Notes: a model not told the origin generated them from the letters alone. A DNA stretch of 53,831 nt from a virus (IMGVR_UViG_3300028735_000012:1-53831), one strand, 5' to 3'. Shown: positions 7,460-15,535, counted from the first letter of the stretch. A program made the numbers and translations.

Positions 7460-7999
7460 ATGGCGAACGATATGTCGTACTTAATCGCCCGACGACGGGC
7501 GGAAGATGTCGCCCTTCAAGCCAGCAGTGAGGATGCATGGCGGCTCCGTGCCGAGCTGGAAGCCGGCGCGGACAACGAGATGACGGTCTTCGTGACCGGG
7601 GGGCACTACCTCACCCTCCCGGCGGTCGAAGGGGATGCCCGAGGGTTGCGGCGCGCGATAGCGCCGCAGTGCGACCATGACACCATCGACGCCCTTGTTG
7701 GGGAGCGTCAGGAGGTTGTTGAGCCATCGGCGGACACACCGCTGGTGATCGAGTTCTCGCATGGAAGCAGCGGCCTAGGCGTCGATGTCCTAGGCCAAAC
7801 CGGCCTGCTGCGCCGGGCATCACTGGGTCGCCCCCCTCAAGTAGAGGGGGAGGCTCTGGTGGCCGAACTGTTGGCACTTGCCAAACAGTTTCGGACGGAC
7901 GACCACTTCTCGAAGGGCAAGGATGCTGTTGTGCTGCTATCCTCGTACAGCCGATCTGGTGACTTCGTTGGGTCGCGCCGGCTCGGAGTGATCCGGTGA
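7460..7999 (+). CDS. Hypothetical early phage protein
   Basis: A 179-residue protein with a good ribosome site (AAAGGAGAAG). The N-terminus is helical and charged (MSYLIARRRAEDVALQ), a strand pair follows (EMTVFVTGGHYLTLPAV), and the C-terminal third contains a hydrophobic strand flanked by polar residues (DAVVLLSSYSRSGDF). There is no membrane segment or signal peptide. It lies between two hairpins in the early gene series. No family recognised, and its acid-rich composition says little about function. Confidence 0.65.
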   Translation: MANDMSYLIARRRAEDVALQASSEDAWRLRAELEAGADNEMTVFVTGGHYLTLPAVEGDARGLRRAIAPQCDHDTIDALVGERQEVVEPSADTPLVIEFSHGSSGLGVDVLGQTGLLRRASLGRPPQVEGEALVAELLALAKQFRTDDHFSKGKDAVVLLSSYSRSGDFVGSRRLGVIR

Positions 8000-8004
8000 T
8001 CCTG

Positions 8005-8023
8005 GCCCCGGCAGTGCCGGGGC
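8005..8023 (+). promoter_or_regulatory. GC-rich hairpin upstream of the gene at 8053
   Basis: GCCCCGG (8005-8011) pairs with CCGGGGC (8017-8023) around CAGTG. It is again placed between a stop codon and the next ribosome site, with no T tract. Confidence 0.6.
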
Positions 8024-8052
8024 ATAATCTGATCCTTTTGAGGGGTGCAACT

Positions 8053-8259
8053 ATGAGTTACGAGGTTTGTAGAGTCAATATGTATCGTATCACCTGCCAG
8101 GCCAACTGGCCTGCCAGCGACCGGGGATGTAGTTGCAGCGGCCCCCGGGCCTTCACCCCAGAAAAAGCCGCCGTCCTAGCCCTAGAAAAGGGCTGGGATT
8201 TGATCGCCGGGCGGTGGGTTTGCCCAGCCCACTTAGAAGCAATTGAAGAGACGGAATAG
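8053..8259 (+). CDS. Small cysteine-containing phage protein
   Basis: A 68-residue protein; the ATG at 8053 follows GAGGGGTG. It has cysteines at 6, 15, 25 and 27 and a C-terminal W-VCPAHL motif. This arrangement (CxC in the middle, WxxAGRWVCPxH near the end) is common among small phage proteins that probably bind one zinc ion. The middle (FTPEKAAVLALEKGWDL) is a helix. Unknown function; a nucleic-acid or protein-binding adaptor is the usual guess for such proteins. Confidence 0.65.
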   Translation: MSYEVCRVNMYRITCQANWPASDRGCSCSGPRAFTPEKAAVLALEKGWDLIAGRWVCPAHLEAIEETE

Positions 8260-8313
8260 ACTTTTACCTAAAGGAGATTGTTATAGGAAAACCGTCCAAG
8301 AGGAAGCGAAGCG

Positions 8314-9231
8314 ATGAACCTAATCCTGCCCTTGCTCCAGGATGGATTGTCGTACCAGTTGGCGTTGGGTATCCAGGCTGACTGGTACGAAGATGCTAAC
8401 TTGCCCTTAGCAGCAATGGCCTTGCGTTCGCAGGGCCGCGTCGCTGCCAAGTGGGGCCACAATCTCGCTCTTACTCCCCAAGGGGTCGTAGCGGCTTGGG
8501 GCGATAATGGTTTCTTCCAATGCCACGTCCCTAGCGGCCTACTCGCTGTAGCCATTTCTGCTGGCTACAGCCACTCTTTAGCTATCACCCCGGATAGCCA
8601 GGTCGCAGCCTGGGGTGATAACGACTATAACTACAATATCCCCAATGGCTTGCGTGCTGTCGCAATCGCTGCGGGCTATAGCCACTCCCTAGCAATCACT
8701 CCCGAAGCCCAAGTAGTAGCTTGGGGCGATAACGGACATCAACAATGCGACGTGCCTAGCCGCTTGCGCGCCGTTGCCGTCGCTGCGGGCTATAGTCACT
8801 CCCTGGCTCTTACTTCTCAAGGCGAAGTGGTAGCCTGGGGCAGCAATCCGTATAGCCAATACGGCATGCCCCGCAACTTGCGGGCTGTTGCCGTCGCTGT
8901 GGGTTGTAGCCACAATCTCGCAATCACCCCAGAGGCCCAAGTGGTAGCCTGGGGTGATAATGAACACGACCAATGTGAAGTGCCCGACGGCCTGCGGGCT
9001 GTCGCTATCGCTGCGGGCTACAGTCACTCCCTCGCCCTCACCCCGGAGGGAGAAGTAGTAGCCTGGGGCGATAATCGACGCCAACAATGCGCCGTGCCCC
9101 GTGGCCTACGGGCTATCGCTATTGCTGCTGGCTGGCGGCATTCTCTGGCTCTTACGCCAAAAGGTAGAGTAGTAATTTGGGGCGACGAAGAGTATTGCCA
9201 GCATCCTATACCTTCATTTGGGAATGCGTGA
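8314..9231 (+). CDS. RCC1-type beta-propeller protein, copy 1
   Basis: A 305-residue protein; GAGGAAGCG is the ribosome site. A leader of about 45 residues (LPLLQDGLSYQLALGIQADW, then LPLAAMALRSQGR) resembles the short repeat-companion segments found before repeats in planctomycete proteins. It is followed by about seven repeats of 38 residues with the core AAGYSHSLAITPEAQVVAWG and a QCxVPxGLRAVA link, the hallmark of RCC1 propellers (HSLALT, VxAWGxN). Such propellers bind proteins or DNA. No signal peptide, so it probably acts in the cytoplasm. It is coupled to the next copy by TGATG overlap and clearly arose by tandem duplication. Confidence 0.85.
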   Translation: MNLILPLLQDGLSYQLALGIQADWYEDANLPLAAMALRSQGRVAAKWGHNLALTPQGVVAAWGDNGFFQCHVPSGLLAVAISAGYSHSLAITPDSQVAAWGDNDYNYNIPNGLRAVAIAAGYSHSLAITPEAQVVAWGDNGHQQCDVPSRLRAVAVAAGYSHSLALTSQGEVVAWGSNPYSQYGMPRNLRAVAVAVGCSHNLAITPEAQVVAWGDNEHDQCEVPDGLRAVAIAAGYSHSLALTPEGEVVAWGDNRRQQCAVPRGLRAIAIAAGWRHSLALTPKGRVVIWGDEEYCQHPIPSFGNA

Positions 9232-10001
9232 TGCACTTGATTCTACCGCTACTCCAGGATGGCCTCTCGTACCAGACGGCACTGGCCATCCAAGCCGACT
9301 GGTACGACGATAACGACCTGCCTCTAGCCGCAGCGGCCTTGCGGTCGCAGGGGCGCATCGCTACCATGTGGTCACACTCTCTCGCCCTTACTCCAGAGGG
9401 CGAAGTCGTCGCCTGGGGGAATAATAACAATAACCAGTGCGACGTACCTAGCCGCTTGCGCGCCGTCGCTATCGCCGCAGGTGGCCACCACTCCTTGGCT
9501 CTCACTCGCGAGGGGCGGGTAGCAGCTTGGGGCTCCGACTACCAACGCCAATGTCAGGTGCCCGACGGCCTGCGCGCTGTCGCTATCGCTGCTGGTGCCC
9601 GCCATTCTCTGGCTCTGACTCGCGAGGGCCGCGTAGTAGCCTGGGGATGGGGCCACGAACACCAATGTCGGGTGCCCGACGGCCTGCGCGTCGCCGCAAT
9701 CGCCACAAAATATAGCAACTGCCTCGCCATCACCCCAAAGGGGCGGGTGGTGATCTGGAGAAACAATAACCGGTGCCAAGTCGTCCCCAGCCTAAGGGCT
9801 GTCGCCATCGCAGCAGGGTATAACCACACACTCGCTCTTACCCCGGAAGGCAGGGTAGTGGTCTGGGGCGACAATACATACCGTCAGCGCCAGGTGCCCG
9901 ACGGCCTGCGAGCCGTCGCTATCGCCGCAGGTTGGCGACACTCCTCAGCACTCACCCCAGAAGGACACGTCATTATTTGGGGACCAGGTCTTACAACATG
10001 A
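9231..10001 (+). CDS. RCC1-type beta-propeller protein, copy 2
   Basis: A 256-residue protein starting at the ATG overlapping the stop of copy 1. The leader (MHLILPLLQDGLSYQTALAI) aligns with that of copy 1 and fixes the start. Five to six RCC1-like repeats follow, with cores such as AAGGHHSLALTREGRVAAWG. One repeat is shortened (VIWRNNNRCQVVPSLRAVA), so the propeller may have fewer blades or a degenerate one. The family scaffold gives no enzyme activity; ligand binding is inferred. Repeats vary most on the residues after WG(D/S)N, where the loop surface would lie. Confidence 0.83.
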   Translation: MHLILPLLQDGLSYQTALAIQADWYDDNDLPLAAAALRSQGRIATMWSHSLALTPEGEVVAWGNNNNNQCDVPSRLRAVAIAAGGHHSLALTREGRVAAWGSDYQRQCQVPDGLRAVAIAAGARHSLALTREGRVVAWGWGHEHQCRVPDGLRVAAIATKYSNCLAITPKGRVVIWRNNNRCQVVPSLRAVAIAAGYNHTLALTPEGRVVVWGDNTYRQRQVPDGLRAVAIAAGWRHSSALTPEGHVIIWGPGLTT

Positions 10002-10033
10002 CGTTACATCAACATGAGAGGCATAATGTAATA

Positions 10034-10957
10034 ATGCAATTAGTTTTAGATATTTTAAAAGATGATATTCCCTATCATTTAGCCTTAGCCATTCAGGCTG
10101 ATTGGTATGAAGATGAGGGCTATCCTCTAGCTGCTGCCGCTCTGCGTTTGCAAGGACGCATTGTAGCAGGGTGGGACTACTCGCTAGGTCTTACCGACAG
10201 GCGTTATGTGGTCAGCTGGAGATACAGCGACCAGCAATACTGCAACGTGCCGATTGGTATGCGAGCTATTGCCGTCGCTGCCGGCAGTCGCCACTTTTTG
10301 GCTTTGACTCGCAGGGGACGGGTTGTCGCCTGGAGCTGTAATGATTTGCGGCGATGCGATGTTTTGGCAGGGTTGCGAGCTATTGCCATCGCTGCAGGAT
10401 GGCGGCATTCTCTTGCTTTAACAGCCAGCAACGAAGTGGTCGCTTGGGGCGACAACAAATTCAGGCAATGTGAAGTGCCTGCCGGGCTTCGTGCCGTCGC
10501 TATCACTTCGGGCTGGGGGCACTCTCTTGCTCTAACCAAAGAGGGCCAAGTAGTAGCTTGGGGCTACAATGACTATCGCCAATGCAAGGTGCCGGCTGGC
10601 TTGCGGGCTGTAGCTATTGCTGCTGGCGGCTACCATTCGTTGGCCTTGACGCCAAAAGGCGAGGTCGTTGCCTGGGGCGACAATGAATTTCGGCAATGCT
10701 GTGTACCTGCTGGTCTGCGTGCTATTGCTATTGCCGCTTCTAGGTGTTACTCTCTAGCCCTCACCGCTGAGGGAAATGTGGTGGCCTGGGGCGACAATGG
10801 CTATTACCAGTGTCGAGTCCCTGAAGGTTTGCGTGCCGTGGCTATTAGTGCGGGCTGGTATCACTCTCTAGCCCTAACCCTAACCCTCAGGGGCGAAATA
10901 ATAGCATGGGGTTCTTATGGCCGCCGCAATGCACCCATACGGCTGCACGAAACATAG
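10034..10957 (+). CDS. RCC1-type beta-propeller protein, copy 3
   Basis: A 307-residue protein. I chose the ATG at 10034 because MQLVLDILKDDIPYHLALAI aligns with the leaders of copies 1 and 2; an ATG at 9998 would also couple to the previous stop. Seven RCC1-like repeats follow, with two early degenerate blades (YVVSWRYSDQQYC, RVVAWSCNDLRRC). The 5' end is noticeably richer in A and T than copies 1 and 2, so it may have diverged longer or come from another source. It ends 24 bases before an HTH gene. Confidence 0.83.
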   Translation: MQLVLDILKDDIPYHLALAIQADWYEDEGYPLAAAALRLQGRIVAGWDYSLGLTDRRYVVSWRYSDQQYCNVPIGMRAIAVAAGSRHFLALTRRGRVVAWSCNDLRRCDVLAGLRAIAIAAGWRHSLALTASNEVVAWGDNKFRQCEVPAGLRAVAITSGWGHSLALTKEGQVVAWGYNDYRQCKVPAGLRAVAIAAGGYHSLALTPKGEVVAWGDNEFRQCCVPAGLRAIAIAASRCYSLALTAEGNVVAWGDNGYYQCRVPEGLRAVAISAGWYHSLALTLTLRGEIIAWGSYGRRNAPIRLHET

Positions 10958-10981
10958 TTGGCTTTGTAAAAGGAGTATTAT

Positions 10982-11215
10982 ATGCCTGAAGATATTTTGG
11001 CTGATTTAATCGATACTCATGTATGCGTTCGCGACGCTGCTGCCATATTAGGGGTGTCGCGTCAGAGAGTTGTGGTGCTTTGCCAGCGGGGCAAGCTGCC
11101 GGGTGCGCAGCTCATGTATGGCCGCTGGTTGATTCCGCGTGCAGCAATAGCAGCACAAAAAAAACTAAAAAACCCAAAAAACCACTTGACGAACGACAAT
11201 ATCAAGGGACAGTAG
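10982..11215 (+). CDS. Small HTH (excisionase/MerR-like) DNA-binding protein
   Basis: A 77-residue protein with a strong ribosome site (AAAGGAG). Residues about 12-50 form a winged-helix motif of the helix-turn-helix-17 type: VRDAAAILGVSRQRVVVLCQ, then GKLPGAQLMYGRWLIPRAAI, that is, a short HTH followed by the R-W-(L/I)-I-P wing. The basic tail ends KKLKNPKN. Such proteins are excisionases or small transcription regulators. No integrase gene is near, so a regulator of early genes is more likely. Confidence 0.75.
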   Translation: MPEDILADLIDTHVCVRDAAAILGVSRQRVVVLCQRGKLPGAQLMYGRWLIPRAAIAAQKKLKNPKNHLTNDNIKGQ

Positions 11216-11301
11216 AGAGTCAAGTATGAAAATGTCATCGGTGAGTGGCTGATGGTGTCAGCCGTAGGTTGTGCTTTACAACAAAGGATTGAGACTTGCT
11301 C

Positions 11302-11544
11302 ATGAAAAAAATTAAGCGATGTATTGATTGCGGTCGCCCATACAGCACTCCTCGCAAGTGGATTTGCGGGCAGTGCAAATCCGAGAGGCGGCGACTGCGT
11401 GAGCTGCACGGATATGACGGCGATCCAAGATACACAGCCATCAAGGCCGCTCGTGTTGCGGCCTACGCTCGCAGAGTAGAACGGGGAGTTCCGCTCTTTG
11501 AACCACCACTAACGCGAAAGGAGATCTATGAGTCTGCTGAGTAA
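11302..11544 (+). CDS. Small zinc-finger protein
   Basis: An 80-residue basic protein with a four-cysteine finger: CIDCG and CGQC separated by about 13 residues, then an arginine-rich helix (KSERRRLRELHGY). It probably binds nucleic acid. The ATG at 11302 is 13 bases after AAAGGA; the TTG at 11296 is at the ideal spacing and could be the true start. A small hairpin (GGCTGA with TCAGCC, 11247-11263) lies upstream. The 3' end overlaps the ATPase gene by 17 bases, so expression is coupled with the recombination genes. Confidence 0.65.
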   Translation: MKKIKRCIDCGRPYSTPRKWICGQCKSERRRLRELHGYDGDPRYTAIKAARVAAYARRVERGVPLFEPPLTRKEIYESAE

Positions 11545-13345
11545 AGTACAGCGTGGCCGTGTCGCAAGACCGCCTCGATTACTGATTTACGGTATTCCGG
11601 GTATTGGAAAGGCCCAGCCACTGACGGCAAAGGTTCTTACCCCCACAGGTTTTGTGGAGTTGGGGCAACTCCGCGTCGGCGATCTGGTCATCGGTTCCAA
11701 CGGACGTCCTTGCTCGGTCCTGGGCGTTTATCCCCAGGGAACCAAGGAAGTCTTTCGCGTCACGTTCCGCGACGGCTCGTCCACGGAGTGTTGCGATGAT
11801 CACCTGTGGTTTACCACTACAAAAGGCGAGCGAGATCACGGTTTGCGCGGTGCGGTGAGGGCATTGAGGGACATTCGAAAATCGCTTCGGTACGGGACGC
11901 ATTTCAACCATGCCGTGCCCCGCGTCCGGCCAGTGGAGTTCGAGACCAAGTCGCTGCCCGTCGATCCGTGGCTACTCGGGATGTACCTGGGGGATGGACA
12001 CACCGGCACCAGCACCATCATCACCAATCCCGAAGCCGACATCCAGGATCGCGTTCGTGCAGCGGTGGCGGTCGATGGCGACCGTGTCCGCCTCTACGAC
12101 CGGATGCACATGCGGCTGGTCTCAGCCGACCGAACGGGGACGGAGTTCAAAGCCGCACTCGTCCAGCTGGGCTTAGCCGACGCAATGGCCGAGAGTAAGT
12201 TTGTGCCGCCGATATACCTGCTCGGTTCGGTGTCGCAGCGATTGGAACTGTTGCGTGGCTTAATCGACAGCGACGGGTACGTCGTGTACCCCGGTTCAGT
12301 GGAGTATTGCACCGTCAGTCCTCAGTTGGCCCGAGACTTTTGCTTCCTCGTCCGGTCTCTGGGCGGATCGGCACGAGTGACAACGAGACGCGGTTCGTAC
12401 ACTAAGAATGGCGTGAGGCATAATTGCCAACTCGTCTACCGAATTTACGCATCCTTCCCGCCGGAGATCACGCCAGTTTCGTCCGAGAAGCATCTAGCGA
12501 AGTGGGGCGTGGCAGAGTGGCGAATCCTTCACACCATTCGGGACGTAGAGTACGTTGGGCGCAAAGAGTGTCAGTGCATCCGCATCGACGCACTCGATTC
12601 GCTCTATGTCACAGATGATTTTATTTTGACTCACAACAGCACCATTGGATCACAAGCCCCCAGTCCGATTTTTATTCCAACCGAAGACGGCCTTGACATG
12701 ATCGACGCGGCCAAGTTTCCGCTAGCCACCAGTTTTGACGACGTGCTAGCTGCGCTCACGGAACTCCGCCTACAGCCGCACGACTTCGAGACGGTTGTCA
12801 TCGATTCACTAGATTGGCTGGAGCGGCTGATCTGGGACCGCGTATGCCAAGAGTTCAACGTGAAGAACATTGAGAAGGCGGACGGGGGGTATGCTCGGGG
12901 CTACATGCACGCCCTAACGTATTGGCGTGAGGTCATTGACCTGCTCGACCTACTGCGTAATCAACGAGAGATGGTCGTGCTGCTGATCGCTCACGCCAAG
13001 GTCGAAAAGTTTGAGGATCCCGAAGCTCCGCCCTATGATCGCTACTCGCCGCGATTGCACAAGCACGCGGCCTCGCTTGTAACCGAGTGGTGCGATGCGG
13101 TGCTGTTTGCCACGCGGAAGTTTCGCACGGCTAGCGAGGATGCCGGCTTTGGTCGCAAGCGGACCATTGCCCATGCCATTGGCAAGGATGGTGGGGATCG
13201 GATCCTTCGTACTGTCGGCGGACCGAGTTGTGTCGCCAAGAACCGATACTGCCTGACCGAGGAGCTGCCTTTGTCCTGGGCAGCATTCATCTCTGCTTTA
13301 TCTGCTACTGCTGGTCATACGAAAAAAGGGGGTGGTGATGATTAA
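11528..13345 (+). CDS. RecA-like (Sak4/AAA_24-type) ATPase interrupted by an intein
   Basis: A 605-residue precursor. The extein halves join as a Walker A motif: GIPGIGK (22-28) and then Ser371-Thr372 after the intein. Walker B is VVIDSLD (423-429). The mature 263-residue ATPase resembles phage Sak4-type single-strand annealing or recombinase proteins. The DUF669 gene two genes downstream is the usual partner of such ATPases, likely as a single-strand-binding protein. Splicing must occur for ATP binding because the insertion splits the P-loop. It overlaps genes on both sides. The ribosome site is AAAGGAG. It probably acts in phage DNA recombination and replication. Confidence 0.85.
   Translation: MSLLSKVQRGRVARPPRLLIYGIPGIGKAQPLTAKVLTPTGFVELGQLRVGDLVIGSNGRPCSVLGVYPQGTKEVFRVTFRDGSSTECCDDHLWFTTTKGERDHGLRGAVRALRDIRKSLRYGTHFNHAVPRVRPVEFETKSLPVDPWLLGMYLGDGHTGTSTIITNPEADIQDRVRAAVAVDGDRVRLYDRMHMRLVSADRTGTEFKAALVQLGLADAMAESKFVPPIYLLGSVSQRLELLRGLIDSDGYVVYPGSVEYCTVSPQLARDFCFLVRSLGGSARVTTRRGSYTKNGVRHNCQLVYRIYASFPPEITPVSSEKHLAKWGVAEWRILHTIRDVEYVGRKECQCIRIDALDSLYVTDDFILTHNSTIGSQAPSPIFIPTEDGLDMIDAAKFPLATSFDDVLAALTELRLQPHDFETVVIDSLDWLERLIWDRVCQEFNVKNIEKADGGYARGYMHALTYWREVIDLLDLLRNQREMVVLLIAHAKVEKFEDPEAPPYDRYSPRLHKHAASLVTEWCDAVLFATRKFRTASEDAGFGRKRTIAHAIGKDGGDRILRTVGGPSCVAKNRYCLTEELPLSWAAFISALSATAGHTKKGGGDD
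11612..12637 (+). other. Class 3-like intein with LAGLIDADG homing endonuclease
   Basis: Codons 29-370 (342 residues). The first residue is Ala29 instead of Cys or Ser. Block B has DHLW (His92, Trp94), block F has CQCIRID (Cys350), and block G has Thr368-His369-Asn370 before the extein Ser371. Trp, Cys and Thr at these places match the WCT triplet that marks class 3 inteins, in which the block F cysteine starts splicing. Two LAGLIDADG motifs, WLLGMYLGDG (148-157) and LLRGLIDSDG (241-250), suggest an active homing nuclease. Confidence 0.85.
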
Positions 13346-13661
13346 GGTGAGTATTCGTGCCGAGAATTGGGCTGTCTCGGCTACGGTACATGACGAAAAG
13401 GTTTATAACCCGTTTGCTGGTCTCAACAGTGACGCGGTCGTAGCCCAAGCTATTGAAGTCGCTTTAGAGCATGCTGTATACAGTTTGTGCGACCCTTTAT
13501 ACGTTTTGGCTCGCGTCGTGGTGAACATCGATGAAAGAGAAAACGGCTCTCTGCGAGCAGCTGCCCTGAAATTTTGGGAAGCCGCTGAAGAGTATATCCT
13601 AGCTGCTGAACAAAAACGCCTAACCAACCACCCTAACCTAAAGGAGACCGAGCATGGCTGA
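13338..13661 (+). CDS. Hypothetical protein in the recombination operon
   Basis: A 107-residue protein; the ATG at 13338 follows AAAAAAGGGGGTGGTG and overlaps the ATPase gene by eight bases. The N-terminal half has a strand pattern (VSIRAENWAVSATVHDEKVY) and the C-terminal half is helical and charged (LRAAALKFWEAAEEYILAAE). Its end overlaps the DUF669 gene. The tight packing between the ATPase and DUF669 suggests a role in the same DNA-processing complex, but no family is recognised. Confidence 0.65.
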   Translation: MIKVSIRAENWAVSATVHDEKVYNPFAGLNSDAVVAQAIEVALEHAVYSLCDPLYVLARVVVNIDERENGSLRAAALKFWEAAEEYILAAEQKRLTNHPNLKETEHG

Positions 13662-14124
13662 TTTGCGTGGATTTGACGCCAACCAAGTGGAACAATCGGG
13701 CGGCTTTGAACCGATCCCGGCGGGCAAGTATGTGGCCGTCATCACCGAATCGGAAATGAAGCCGAACAAGGCGGGCACGGGCAGCTATCTGCAACTAACC
13801 TTTGAGATCATCGAGGGCGACTACAAGGGCCGCTATCTGTGGTCGCGGCTCAATCTTGACAACCCGAACTCGACGGCAGTGCAGATCGCCAGAATGGAGT
13901 TGGCGGCCATCTGCCGAGCTGTCGGTGTGCTGACGCCCAAGGATTCGGTCGAGTTGCACAACCTGCCGCTGGTGGTTCATGTCCGCTGCAAAAAGCGGCA
14001 GGACACCGGCGAGATCAGCAATGAGATCAAAGGCTACTCGTCTAGGACCGCTCTGACCGAGGACGCCAAGACAGCCACCCCGTCGGCTACCGGCAAACCA
14101 ACTACGCCACCGTGGAAGCGTTAA
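13654..14124 (+). CDS. DUF669-family phage protein (probable single-strand DNA binding)
   Basis: A 156-residue protein with an ideal ribosome site (AAAGGAGACC). The pattern FEPIPAGKYVAVITESEMKP, then GxGxYLQLTFEIIEGDYKGR and ARMELAAICRAVGV is the DUF669 signature, a family that follows Sak4-like ATPases in many phages and is thought to be an OB-fold-like DNA-binding partner. The C-terminus is a low-complexity tail (TATPSATGKPTTPP) ending in basic residues, unlike the acidic tails of cellular SSBs. Confidence 0.8.
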   Translation: MADLRGFDANQVEQSGGFEPIPAGKYVAVITESEMKPNKAGTGSYLQLTFEIIEGDYKGRYLWSRLNLDNPNSTAVQIARMELAAICRAVGVLTPKDSVELHNLPLVVHVRCKKRQDTGEISNEIKGYSSRTALTEDAKTATPSATGKPTTPPWKR

Positions 14125-14166
14125 TGAAAACGTTAATGAGAGTTAACTACAAAAGGAGAACATGAC

Positions 14167-14799
14167 ATGGCGACAAAAGAAAAGGCTACGTCAGCTACGG
14201 CTATTGGCCCCGAAGTGAGCAACGGTGCTGCCGAGACAATTGCGTTGTCTCTGCCGTATCGGGTCGAGGTGGTCATTCGGGGGGAGGCCGACATCCTGTT
14301 CCATCGCTGGAACTGCGAAGCGGTCGAGGCCAAGGCCAAGGCCGCCAAGGGGTCAGCGGCCAAGAAGCAGGACGACGTAGAGTCCTACGTCTATCGCAAC
14401 GACAAGAGCGAACTATGCCTGCCGGGCGAATACTTGCGGCAGGCAGTGATCGGAGCCGCCAAGTTTCGCCAGGATCCACGCAGTCCTCGCAAGTCGGCCC
14501 AAGACCTGGTCAAAGCGGCGGTGGTCAATCTGACGCCGCTAGCTAGTCTAGGCGTCACTGAGTGGGACTACGAACATCGCTGCCGAGTGCAAGTGCAGCG
14601 TAACGGCGTGACGCGGGTGAGGCCAGCGATGCGGGCTGGCTGGCAGGCAACATTCGTGTTTCTGGTCAACTTGCCTGAGTATGTGTCGCGGGAGATGCTA
14701 CTGGGGCTGTTGACGGATGCTGGCCGATTGATCGGCGTAGGCGACTTCCGTCCGACGTATGGGCGGTTCCAAGTCGCATCGTTTAAGGTATGCGACTAA
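14167..14799 (+). CDS. Conserved phage protein of the recombination region
   Basis: A 210-residue protein; the ribosome site is AAAGGAG. The pattern (VVIRGEADILFHRWN near residue 40; LCLPGEYLRQAVIGAAKF; VQVQRNGVTRVRPAMRAGW; GRLIGVGDFRPTYGRFQV at the C-terminus) matches a family I recall from phages and mobile elements next to DUF669 and RusA genes. The GxGDFRPxxGRF ending and the strand-helix alternation faintly recall RAMP-like folds, but that is a guess. It is the last gene before the pentamer array. Confidence 0.65.
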   Translation: MATKEKATSATAIGPEVSNGAAETIALSLPYRVEVVIRGEADILFHRWNCEAVEAKAKAAKGSAAKKQDDVESYVYRNDKSELCLPGEYLRQAVIGAAKFRQDPRSPRKSAQDLVKAAVVNLTPLASLGVTEWDYEHRCRVQVQRNGVTRVRPAMRAGWQATFVFLVNLPEYVSREMLLGLLTDAGRLIGVGDFRPTYGRFQVASFKVCD

Positions 14800-14955
14800 T
14801 AGTGGCTTGACGGGGCCAAGCGTGGCCAGGCTAGGCGGGGCGGGGCTTGGTGCGGCGCGGCCAGGTTGGACCGGGCTGGGTCCGGCCCGGCTTGGTTCGG
14901 CATGGTATGGCAGGGCAAGGCGTGGCGCGGCTACGCTCTGCGGGCATGGATGCTC

Positions 14956-15003
14956 GCCCTATCCCCATCGACCAGCAGATGTGCTGGTTTGTGGGAATGG
15001 GGC
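14956..15003 (+). repeat. Hairpin H0 in the pentamer array
   Basis: CCAGCA (14972-14977) and TGCTGG (14982-14987) pair around GATG; GCCCTATCCCCAT (14956-14968) pairs imperfectly with GTGGGAATGGGGC (14991-15003). It differs in sequence from H1-H4. Confidence 0.6.
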
Positions 15004-15316
15004 AAGGTTTTGCTGGGTCCGGCGCGGCGTGGCGGGGCCAGGTGCGGCTCGGTCGGACTTGGCGCGGCGTGGCGGGGTGAGGCCCGGTGGGGCCCGGTGG
15101 GGCGAGGAGGGGCTGGGTCCGGCGTGGCACGGCGTGGCGGGGCGTGGCTCGGCGTGGCGCGGTCGGGCTTGGCGTGGCGTGGCGGAGCCAGGTTTGGCGT
15201 GGCGGGGCAGGGCCGGGCACGGCAGGGCACGGCCGGGTGGGGCGAGGCTCGGCCGGGCTTGGCAGGGTATGGCAGGGCACGGCCCGGCATAACTAAGCTA
15301 AGCCACCTTGACCATG

Positions 15317-15366
15317 CCCGGTCAAGGTAAGGCGAGATAAGGATAGCTCGCTTTACCTCGACCGGG
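15317..15366 (+). repeat. Hairpin H1 of the H1-H4 family
   Basis: Twenty-base arms (15317-15336 and 15347-15366) with 18 of 20 positions paired and loop ATAAGGATAG. An alternative perfect stem, CCTTGACC with GGTCAAGG (15305-15326), uses part of the left arm. Confidence 0.8.
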
Positions 15367-15485
15367 CGAGGCCGGACCTGGTGGGGCTGGGTCGGGCGAG
15401 GCCCGGCACGGCAGGGCATGGCGTGGCCGGGTCGGGCCTGGTGCGGCGCGGCGCGGCGAGGCAGGGCCGGGCTATTTTTATCGCC

Positions 15486-15535
15486 CCCGGTCAAGGTAAG
15501 GTGAGCTGTCTTCGTCTCACTTTACCTCGACCGGG
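15486..15535 (-). repeat. Hairpin H2, inverted copy
   Basis: Twenty-base arms (15486-15505 and 15516-15535). The inner stem is GTGAG/CTCAC where the others have GCGAG/CTCGC, a paired change. The loop CTGTCTTCGT read on the other strand is ACGAAGACAG, similar to the H4 loop, so this copy is reversed. Confidence 0.8.

Noticed and set aside
9024-9874. Minus-strand frames opposite the RCC1-like genes
   Set aside because: The repeats create periodic antisense frames. The sense strand has clear RCC1 repeats and proper starts.
11187-11215. TTGACG-N3-GACAAT near the end of the HTH gene as a promoter
   Set aside because: The -35 box is good, but no acceptable -10 box lies 16-18 bases downstream.
11579-13290. 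Open frames opposite the intein and ATPase gene
   Set aside because: They are shadows of a GC-rich coding region and have no ribosome sites or recognisable domains.
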